Shown here: positions 21,296-26,574 of the stretch, piece by piece
Layout: each line of letters starts with the position of its first letter
Numbering within the stretch: the stretch's first letter is position 1
Assembly: GCA_029865445.1 (NCBI GenBank)
Contig: JAOUGY010000005.1
Coordinates: forward strand, 1 to 26,574
DNA: 26,574 nt
Direction of reading: 5' to 3'
From: Acidimicrobiia bacterium
Lineage (GTDB): Bacteria; Actinomycetota; Acidimicrobiia; Spongiisociales; ZC4RG35
Translations under genes and position numbers: made by a program
Notes under the pieces: model-generated
What the model saw: the letters and a program-made list of their open reading frames with translations, nothing else
What the model was told of the DNA's origin: nothing
The model's database searches: none

Positions 21296-22315
21296 ATGCG
21301 TGGATACCGGATCGAGAGTTGGGGCACGGACCCGGTTCTGACAGATGTCCCTGACCCTGTCCCCGGGCGCGGGGAGGTGCTGGTTCAAGTCGAAGCCTGT
21401 GGCGTCGGGGCCACGGTCCTCAACTGCATCAATGGAGATCTCGCCAACGATCCGGAGCTCTTGCCCAGGGTGCCGGGCCACGAGTTCGTGGGCGTCATCA
21501 GAGACGTCGGTCCCGGGGTCGATCCGACCGTGGTCGGTCGGAGGATCGCCGCCTACTTCTATCTCTTCTGCGGTCGATGTGGCCCATGCACCACCGGCCT
21601 CGAGCAGCGATGCTCCCGCCTGGCCGGGTTCGTGGGGGTTCACCGTGACGGCGGCTATGCACCGTTGGCGACGCTTCCGGTGAGGAACGCTGTGGCCATC
21701 CCCGATGATCTGGATCCCATCGCCGCGACCGTCGTGCCCGACGCCGTGGCAACGTCACTCCACCTCACGCATCGCGCCGGCATCGGGACCGGAGACCGGG
21801 TCGTGATCATGGGTGCCGGGGGAGGGGTGGGGATGCACGCGATTCAGACCACTCTCAACGCCGGGGCTGCGGTGGTGGGTATCGACATGACAACAGAGAA
21901 GCTCGACGCCATCTCCGATCTGGGGGCGGCGGCCGCTCGTGGCGAGGATCTGACGGGATTGTCCCCGGAACTGTTCGGAGGGGAGCGGGCCACCGTGGTC
22001 GTGGACTTCGTGGGGACTCCCGAGACCGTGGACTGGTCGCTCGACGCGCTTGGTATGGGTGGGCGATTCGTAACGCTGACCACCTTTCGGGACCGATCGG
22101 CGACATTTCGCTCGCGGCGAATGGTGTTCCAGGAGCTGGCTCTGCTGGGCTCCAGGTATACAACTCGAACTGAGCTCGAGCATGCCGCTCGGATGGTGAG
22201 CTCGGGCGCCGTCAAGCCGGTCATCGGTGCGACGAAGCGCCTGGAAGACGTCCTCGAACTGCACGCCATGCTGCGCGCCAACGAGTTGGTGGGTCGAGGC
22301 GCGTTGGAGTTGTGA
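21296..22315 (+). CDS. Zinc-type alcohol dehydrogenase-like MDR protein lacking the catalytic Cys
   Basis: 339 residues of a medium-chain dehydrogenase. The structural-zinc cluster is intact (C92, C95, C98, C106 in CGRCGPCTTGLEQRC), GHE (61-63) is present and the nucleotide site is GAGGGVGMHAI. The catalytic-zinc Cys, normally in a CGTD motif, is missing: the segment is ACGVGATVLN with Gly at position 38. Either zinc is held differently or the protein works without a catalytic zinc. GGAGGT nine bases upstream fixes the ATG at 21296; the frame is open back to 20897 but that part is non-coding shadow. Followed by a GlcG/HbpS-like gene; controlled by motif e. Substrate unknown. Confidence 0.85.
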   Translation: MRGYRIESWGTDPVLTDVPDPVPGRGEVLVQVEACGVGATVLNCINGDLANDPELLPRVPGHEFVGVIRDVGPGVDPTVVGRRIAAYFYLFCGRCGPCTTGLEQRCSRLAGFVGVHRDGGYAPLATLPVRNAVAIPDDLDPIAATVVPDAVATSLHLTHRAGIGTGDRVVIMGAGGGVGMHAIQTTLNAGAAVVGIDMTTEKLDAISDLGAAAARGEDLTGLSPELFGGERATVVVDFVGTPETVDWSLDALGMGGRFVTLTTFRDRSATFRSRRMVFQELALLGSRYTTRTELEHAARMVSSGAVKPVIGATKRLEDVLELHAMLRANELVGRGALEL

Positions 22316-22334
22316 AGCGACGATGGGAGAACAG

Positions 22335-22817
22335 ATGATTGAGAGATCGCAGGGAAACGGGGGGGTTGGTGGACTCACGTTGCCGCTTGCCGACCAGATC
22401 GCGTCGGCGGTCATCGACTGGGGCAGATCGAACGGCTCTGGCCGTCTCACCGCTGCCGTGCTCGACGCAGGCGGACACCTGATCGTTCTGAAGCGAGACG
22501 ACGGCGCCGAGTTCCTCCGGCCCGATATCGCCATCGGCAAGGCCTGGGGTGCGCTCGCCATGGGTATCCCCGGCCGGCTCCTGGCAGACAAGGCAGCCAA
22601 GATCCCTCAATTCATGACGGCCGTTTCGGTGATGTCCGGGGGTCGCATGGTCCCGGTTGCAGGCGGGGTCCTCATCAGGCGGGACAGTCTGGTGGTCGGA
22701 GCAGTCGGAGTGTCGGGCGACACGTCGGAGGTCGACGAGGCATCCGCCGTCCACGCGGTGGAAGCGGTCGGGCTCGAAGCCGACGTCGGGCAGCGGGAAG
22801 AGTGGAACCGGCCGTGA
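22335..22817 (+). CDS. GlcG/HbpS family protein (DUF336-like)
   Basis: 160 residues with the family pattern: AAVLDAGGHLIVLKRDDGA near the N-terminus, AIGKAWGALAM, and VPVAGGVLIRRDSLVVGAVGVSGDTSEVDE toward the C-terminus. The family includes the haem-binding HbpS and GlcG and many small proteins in aromatic and glycolate catabolic operons whose role is unknown, possibly isomerase or cofactor carrier. No signal peptide is seen. GGGAG five bases upstream supports the ATG at 22335; an in-frame ATG at 22323 would add four residues. It lies 19 bp after the zinc dehydrogenase gene, in the same transcript, and is convergent with the next dehydrogenase. Confidence 0.8.
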   Translation: MIERSQGNGGVGGLTLPLADQIASAVIDWGRSNGSGRLTAAVLDAGGHLIVLKRDDGAEFLRPDIAIGKAWGALAMGIPGRLLADKAAKIPQFMTAVSVMSGGRMVPVAGGVLIRRDSLVVGAVGVSGDTSEVDEASAVHAVEAVGLEADVGQREEWNRP

Positions 22818-22866
22818 TCGGTCTCGTCGACGAGGCGCTTCGACCGTGAATCGGGCCGACTCGACC

Positions 22867-23862
22867 TCAGCCGACGTGCATGAGTACCTTGAGCGAACTG
22901 GGATCGTGTACCAACTGGAACGCCTCTTCGGCATCGTCGAGACCGAGTTGATGGGTGACGATGGGCTCGAGGTCGAGACGTCCTGACGACGCCAGTTCGA
23001 TTCCATCCGCGTAGTCGCCGGGCAGGGCTGCCCGCGGGTTGTGCAGCGTCAGCTCCTTGAAATACAGCTGGTAGTACGGCAGGCCTTCACCACCACCGGT
23101 CAGCGTCCCGAATACCAGGACTTCACCCCCGATCGCGGCCAGGTCGATGGATTGGGCGAGGGTACGTTCGGTGCCTGCCGCTTCAACCACCAGATCGGGG
23201 CCCCTACCGGTCGTGACCTCGGCCAGCACGCCCACGGCCTCGTCGGGGGCGGCGGTCGCCACGGCACCGAGCCGGAGTGCGAGATCTCTTTTCCACTCGG
23301 ACCTCGTGATCCCGACCACTGTCACTCCCCGCTGCGTGAGTATCTGGCTCATGAGCTGGCCTGCCACCCCCAACCCGATGACAGCCGCGGTCTGGCCGGG
23401 GAAGGGGTTCACCGTCTTCTGGGCGTGAACACACGTGCCCAACACCTGGAGCAAACCGGCGGCGGTGGCAGAGATCGAGTCCGGCACGGGGAGGAGTTGG
23501 CGGGCGGGGACCGAAACCAGCTCCGCGAAGACACCGTCGATCTCTCGACCCATGAGACCTGCATTCAGGCAGAGATGACCCCGACCCCGAACGCACAGGT
23601 GACAATGCCCGCAGCTCGACGCCGGATCGATGAGCACCCGATCGCCCGCCCCGAAGGGCGATCCCACCGGCGCCGACACGACCTCGCCGATCATCTCGTG
23701 CCCCATCACCCTCGGGTAGGCGACGGGAATGGCGCCTTTGAAGACTTTCACGTCGGTCCCGCATATGCCTACCGTGCGGCTGCGAACGATGATTTCTCCG
23801 TCTGGTTCCGGAACATCGGCAACTTCGAGTGTGGTGGGGGCGGTGACCCTTACGGCTTTCAA
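22867..23862 (-). CDS. Zinc-dependent alcohol/polyol dehydrogenase (threonine/sorbitol dehydrogenase-like)
   Basis: 331 residues with a full zinc MDR set: catalytic zinc C34 in VGICGTD with H55-E56 (MGHEMIG), and structural zinc C84, C87, C90, C98 in CGHCHLCVRGRGHLC. The Rossmann motif is VIGLGVAGQLMSQ. It should oxidise a secondary alcohol with NAD(P). I place the start at TTG 23862: AGGAG lies seven bases upstream and LKAVRVTAP is the normal N-terminus. The longer frame runs through the divergent promoter region and the ABC gene. Its upstream region carries motif f in the orientation pointing at this gene, with TATAAC as a possible -10. Confidence 0.85.
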   Translation of the reverse strand: MKAVRVTAPTTLEVADVPEPDGEIIVRSRTVGICGTDVKVFKGAIPVAYPRVMGHEMIGEVVSAPVGSPFGAGDRVLIDPASSCGHCHLCVRGRGHLCLNAGLMGREIDGVFAELVSVPARQLLPVPDSISATAAGLLQVLGTCVHAQKTVNPFPGQTAAVIGLGVAGQLMSQILTQRGVTVVGITRSEWKRDLALRLGAVATAAPDEAVGVLAEVTTGRGPDLVVEAAGTERTLAQSIDLAAIGGEVLVFGTLTGGGEGLPYYQLYFKELTLHNPRAALPGDYADGIELASSGRLDLEPIVTHQLGLDDAEEAFQLVHDPSSLKVLMHVG

Positions 23863-23886
23863 GGTGGCTCCTGGGACGAGTAGGTG

Positions 23887-23907
23887 AATGTTATAGGATG
23901 CACGATC
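23887..23907 (-). promoter_or_regulatory. Shared 21-bp regulatory motif, site f
   Basis: Between the divergent zinc dehydrogenase (24 bases to its TTG) and ABC ATPase (16 bases to its ATG). On the minus strand it begins GATCGTGCATCCTATAAC, matching site c. On the plus strand it holds TATAGGAT and the perfect inverted repeat AGGAT-gcacg-ATCCT (23895-23909). Confidence 0.55.
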
Positions 23908-23923
23908 CTGCACTGGAGTAGGT

Positions 23924-24726
23924 ATGAGCGAGGGAGCGCCCGTCGTTTCGGTCGACGGTGTGACGGTGATCAAGGATGGAAACCGATTGATCCAAGACGT
24001 GGATTGGACGATCCGCGCCGGCGAGCGCTGGATTCTGTTCGGCGCCAACGGGTCCGGAAAAACGACTCTCATGGAGGTCGTGTCGTCCTACTTGTTCCCC
24101 GCCCGAGGATCGGTTCACCTGTTCGGACATCGATTGGGCAAGGTGGATGTTCGCAAGCTCCGGCCCCGAATCGGATATGTCGGCCCTGCGCCCACCGCAC
24201 TGGTCAGGACCACATTTCCGAGCATCGAGATCGTTCTGACAGGTCTCCACGCCAGTTTCGTCGACACGCGCTGGCACACCTACGACGAGGCCGACTGGGA
24301 GCGGGCTCGTGAGTGTCTGCGAATCCTCCACGCCGATCGACTGTCGGATCGCCAATTCGGGACGATGTCGGAAGGCGAGAAGAAGCGGGTGCTCATAGCG
24401 CGGAGTCTCATGTCCCGACCGGACCTGTTGCTGTTGGACGAACCCGGCTCGGGGTTGGACCTGGGCGCTCGCAACGACTGGTCGACTCTCTGGCGGCGCT
24501 GGCGGCGAGCCCGGAGCAGACTCCGGTGGTGCTCGTCACGCACCATGTCGAAGAGATCCCACCGGGATTCGATCACATTCTCATGCTCGCAGGAGGACGG
24601 GTCGTCACGTCGGGGAGGATCGAGGAGGTTTTGACTTCCGAGGCATTGTCCGAGACGTTCGACATGCCGCTCCAGCTCGAACGGCGCGAATTGCGCTGGC
24701 ACGCCTGGGCTCCCCAGTCAGGCTGA
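23924..24726 (+). pseudogene. ABC transporter ATP-binding protein interrupted by a one-base frameshift
   Basis: Reads as one ABC ATPase across two frames. The first frame has Walker A GANGSGKTT (40-48), signature MSEGE (148-152, for LSGGQ) and Walker B LLLLDEP ending near residue 174. After GLDLGAR the frame degenerates into Arg/Ser-rich sequence. The +1-shifted frame continues sensibly as QRLVDSLAALAASPE, then the H-loop VVLVTHHVEEIP, then LAGGRVVTSGRIEEVL, and stops at 24726. One missing base near 24472 (CGCAACG where CGCCAACG would restore it) explains this; the intact product would be 267 residues. It may be a sequencing/assembly error or a true mutation. No permease gene is adjacent. GGAG five bases upstream supports the ATG. 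Confidence 0.75.
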
Positions 24727-24876
24727 TCCACGTCAGTCCGGTGGGACTGGGCACATGCCAGGGCGACGATCGCCAGCACCAAGGTCGTGCGGAACCTCCC
24801 CATGCCGTCAGTCTGGCAGTCCGGGCCACACGCTCGAGGGCGCAGGCAAAGCGGAGTGCGGTCGGGTCTCGCATCG

Positions 24877-25326
24877 GTGTCCTCTGCTGCCTCGATCGCC
24901 GAAGCTGCCGAGTTGGTCACGCCACTCGACAAGATGTGCTGCGAACCGGGCCCACGGATGGCGGCGATCGCCGATCGACCTCAATCGGCCGGCGCCCTCA
25001 TCGATACAGAGGCTGCTGCCGCACTCGTCCGCTTCGAGGAGATGAGGGGCATGGTGGGGGCGCTTCAGGTGGGGTGCTGTGCACCGGCTCGTATGCCCCC
25101 CTACGCCCGCGTGCTCGAGCACCTCACCTCGGCTCAACGGGAGGTCGACGAAGCTCTGGGGGCGATCACTGAGTTCGAGGTTGTTGACGCCGCCCACCCT
25201 GAGCGACAAACATGCACCCGTGTTCTCCGACGACGGTCTCTCGCTGCCCGCCTTCTCCGGTGCTGCCCGGCAGACGGCTCACGAATACGTCCGCGAGGTC
25301 CTGCGCCGCGCGATCCTCAACGGTGA
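24877..25326 (+). CDS. Possible hypothetical protein overlapping the GntR gene
   Basis: In the 493-bp gap before the GntR gene, frame 1 reads like coding sequence from about 24877 to 25190: helical, high G/C third positions, segments AASIAEAAELVTPLDKMCCEPG, split here as helix and Cys pair, then ALVRFEEMRGMVGAL, VGCCAPARMPPYARVLEHL and REVDEALGAITEFEVVDA. Two CC pairs are notable. After that it becomes Arg-rich and overlaps the GntR gene by about 107 bp, so either the gene truly ends earlier through a frameshift or it is a remnant. No family recognised; the start (GTG 24877 or ATG 24958) is a guess. Confidence 0.3.
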   Translation: MSSAASIAEAAELVTPLDKMCCEPGPRMAAIADRPQSAGALIDTEAAAALVRFEEMRGMVGALQVGCCAPARMPPYARVLEHLTSAQREVDEALGAITEFEVVDAAHPERQTCTRVLRRRSLAARLLRCCPADGSRIRPRGPAPRDPQR

Positions 25327-25888
25327 GCTCGAGAGCGGATCGCGTCTCGTACAAGCCGAACTCGCGGCAACGCTCGAGGTCAGTACCACGCCGGTCAGGG
25401 AGGCCCTCCGCGATCTTGCCTCCGAAGGACTGATCAGGTTCGATCCCCACCGTGGTGCGGTCGTTGCCGAACTGAATCCCGACGAGCTTCGGGAGATCTA
25501 CGAGATCCGCCAGATCCTCGAACCCCATGCCATGGCACAAGCCGTTCCGGTGATCGGGGACAAGACCATCGAGACGCTCAAGAAGCTCCATCAGCGCATG
25601 CTCGATGACAAACACTCAGCGTCGTTCGTCGACTACAACCGCACGTTCCACATGGCGATCTACGAGGCGGCTGCGTCGCCGCGACTGGTCACAATCATAC
25701 GAAGCCTCGAGGATGCCGCTGTGATGTACATCGGTGCATCGTTGAAGACCGTCCCCGGCCTGAGAGACTCCGCCAATCACGACCACGGCGAGATCCTCGA
25801 CGCCATCGAACGCCGTGACGTGGAAGCGGCCGTCGCTGCCATCAAACGGCACCTGACCCTTCCGCTGAAGGCATTGGAAGGGAAGTAG
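25220..25888 (+). CDS. GntR family transcriptional regulator, FCD (FadR-like) subgroup
   Basis: 222 residues. N-terminal winged helix: YVREVLRRAILNGELESGSRL, split as helix 1 and turn, then the recognition segment LEVSTTPVREALRDLASEGLI and wing RFDPHRGAVVAEL. The C-terminal FCD ligand domain (about 87-215) is helical with candidate metal/ligand residues N140 and H144 (NRTFH), H189 (HDHGEIL) and H211. FCD regulators usually repress catabolic genes and respond to carboxylates. I chose GTG 25220, about 18 residues ahead of the first helix; TTG codons at 25181 and 25184 are alternatives. As the only GntR gene next to the cluster, it is the best candidate to bind the shared 21-bp motif, although its own upstream region has no copy. 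Confidence 0.85.
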   Translation: MFSDDGLSLPAFSGAARQTAHEYVREVLRRAILNGELESGSRLVQAELAATLEVSTTPVREALRDLASEGLIRFDPHRGAVVAELNPDELREIYEIRQILEPHAMAQAVPVIGDKTIETLKKLHQRMLDDKHSASFVDYNRTFHMAIYEAAASPRLVTIIRSLEDAAVMYIGASLKTVPGLRDSANHDHGEILDAIERRDVEAAVAAIKRHLTLPLKALEGK

Positions 25889-25909
25889 GGCCCTCGCTTC
25901 GCTCGGCCC
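25888..25909 (+). terminator. Imperfect hairpin at the GntR stop codon
   Basis: GGGCC (25888-25892) can pair with GGCCC (25905-25909) around CTCGCTTCGCTC, a degenerate version of the hairpins at 8015 and 17588. As there, it begins on the last base of the TAG stop. Function inferred from position. Confidence 0.4.
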
Positions 25910-26129
25910 GTACTGGGTACTGGGTACTGGGTACTGGGACCCGAGTCTTCCCCTCCGCCTCCTCGCCTCCTAGCTTCCTCGCCTCCTAGCTTCCTCGCCT
26001 CCTAGCTTCCTCGCCTCCTAGCTTCCTCGCCTAATCGCCGACTGGAGACTGGAGACTGGAGACTGGAGACTGGAGACTGGAGACTGGAGACTGGAGACTG
26101 GAGACTGGAGACTGGAGACTGGAGACTGG
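25910..26129. repeat. Repeat island in convergent junction 3
   Basis: Fills the whole gap between the convergent GntR and ABC ATPase genes. Contents: four GTACTGG units (25910-25937); about four and a half copies of a 16-base unit TAGCTTCCTCGCCTCC (about 25953-26032); then 12 exact copies of ACTGGAG plus ACTGG (26041-26129). The next base begins the ATPase stop codon on the minus strand. Open frames through these arrays are translation of repeats and not genes. Confidence 0.9.
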
Positions 26130-26574
26130 CTATGCCGACTTGACTTGCATGTCTTCGAACCGGCCGAGGATTTCGGCCTGCATCGTCGCCACTTTCGGAT
26201 CGGACGCCTTGCGGGGGTGAGGAAGGTCGATGGCGATGTCGTCGTAGATGGTGCCACCGGGCGCCAGGACGATGATCCGATCGGACAGCTGGACCGCCTC
26301 CATCACATCGTGGGTCACGAACAGCACGGTCTTCTTGGTCTGCGACCACAGATCCTGGAGGTGATCTCGGAGTGACCGAGCGGTGATGGCATCGAGATGG
26401 CTGAACGGCTCGTCCATCAACAGAAGGTCGGGTGCGACGGAGAATGCACGGGCGATACCGATCCGCTGTTGCATGCCGCCAGACAGCTGCCCGGGAAACA
26501 TGTCGACCGTGTGTTCGAGTTCGACCATCCGGAGGTACTTCATCACCTCGGACCTGGCGGTGTCCTCGTCGTCG
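26130..26574 (-). CDS. ABC transporter ATP-binding protein, NitT/TauT (SsuB/TauB)-like (5' end outside window)
   Basis: About 148 C-terminal codons are visible. The signature LSGGMQQRIGIARAF, Walker B LLLMDEPFSHLDA and H-loop VTHDVMEAV are all intact; the Walker A half lies beyond the window. Phrases such as FPGQLSGGMQQR and SDRIIVLAPGG fit ATPases of nitrate/sulfonate/taurine/pyrimidine-precursor importers. It would energise uptake of an organic anion or N-heterocycle, in keeping with a catabolic locus. Its permease and binding protein, if linked, are outside the window. The stop codon TAG directly follows the ACTGGAG array of the junction. Confidence 0.85.
   Translation of the reverse strand, partial: DDEDTARSEVMKYLRMVELEHTVDMFPGQLSGGMQQRIGIARAFSVAPDLLLMDEPFSHLDAITARSLRDHLQDLWSQTKKTVLFVTHDVMEAVQLSDRIIVLAPGGTIYDDIAIDLPHPRKASDPKVATMQAEILGRFEDMQVKSA

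Noticed and set aside
22823..22834. Perfect 12-bp palindrome CTCGTCGACGAG as an operator or terminator
   Set aside because: It lies in a 49-bp convergent gap with no T-tract or promoter nearby; GC-rich palindromes of this size are expected by chance.
24313..24726. Separate gene in the shifted frame of the ABC ATPase
   Set aside because: Only its second half is protein-like and it supplies exactly the missing H-loop and C-terminus of the upstream frame, so it is the frameshifted end of the same gene.
24573..24932. Minus-strand frame containing a signal-peptide-like stretch (MGRFRTTLVLAIVALACA)
   Set aside because: The rest of the frame is antisense to the ABC gene end and has shadow-like composition; the short hydrophobic run alone is not enough.
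25910..26129. Possible CRISPR array or replication origin iterons
   Set aside because: Units are 7 or 16 bases with no spacers, and no cas, dnaA or rep gene is near.
26018..26257. Minus-strand frames through the ACTGGAG array encoding repeated SPVSSLQ units
   Set aside because: They are translations of the tandem repeat plus an out-of-frame ATPase segment; there is no start context or independent coding signal.

Overview
The window is 26.6 kb of high-GC DNA from what looks like an uncultured high-GC actinobacterium. Signs are the strong G/C third-position bias, GTG and TTG starts, TANNNT-type -10 sequences (TAGGAT, TACGAT, TAGACT), a deazaflavin (F420)-type nitroreductase-family protein and FCD-GntR and TetR regulators. 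This lineage call is inference. No tRNA, rRNA, CRISPR array, transposase or integrase was seen.

Layout. (1) 1-1825: an MDR quinone-reductase-like gene (cut by the window edge), a divergent TetR regulator with tandem palindromes between them, and a small lipoprotein. (2) 1826-8015: a minus operon (ACMSD-type amidohydrolase, two carboxymuconolactone-decarboxylase-family proteins, a BadI/MenB-like crotonase, a two-domain crotonase fusion), divergent from a plus operon (a third BadI-like crotonase, a CaiB/BaiF CoA-transferase). (3) 8166-16840: two minus units carrying two 3-hydroxyisobutyrate-dehydrogenase-like enzymes, a TRAP-type binding protein without signal peptide, an alpha/beta hydrolase, a CocE/NonD hydrolase, an M24 (creatinase-like) protein and a lone molybdenum-hydroxylase large subunit. 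(4) 16908-20538: a cyclase/kynurenine-formamidase-like hydrolase, a cyclic amidohydrolase, and a Gfo/Idh oxidoreductase plus RidA pair. (5) 20587-26574: an F420-type reductase, a possible small protein, two zinc-type dehydrogenases, a GlcG/HbpS protein, a frameshifted ABC ATPase, an FCD-GntR regulator and the end of a NitT/TauT-type ABC ATPase.

How it fits together. Six promoter regions, four of them divergent, each hold one copy of a 21-bp partly palindromic motif (GATC-N13-GATC type with an internal ATATAG core) 21-38 bases upstream of a start codon. This ties most genes from 1826 to 24726 into one putative regulon; the FCD-GntR protein at 25220 is the obvious candidate regulator. The content (CoA-transferase activation, molybdenum hydroxylation, dehydrogenation, crotonase ring or C-C cleavage, several C-N/amide hydrolases) suggests catabolism of a cyclic, probably nitrogen-containing compound. 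The substrate cannot be read from the sequence. Several members have lost textbook catalytic residues, so they are probably diverged subfamilies.

Three convergent gene junctions (8016-8165, 17589-17740, 25889-26129) are filled with short tandem repeats of 7, 8 or 16 bases. Each begins with a GC-rich hairpin whose first base is the last base of the upstream gene's TAG stop codon.
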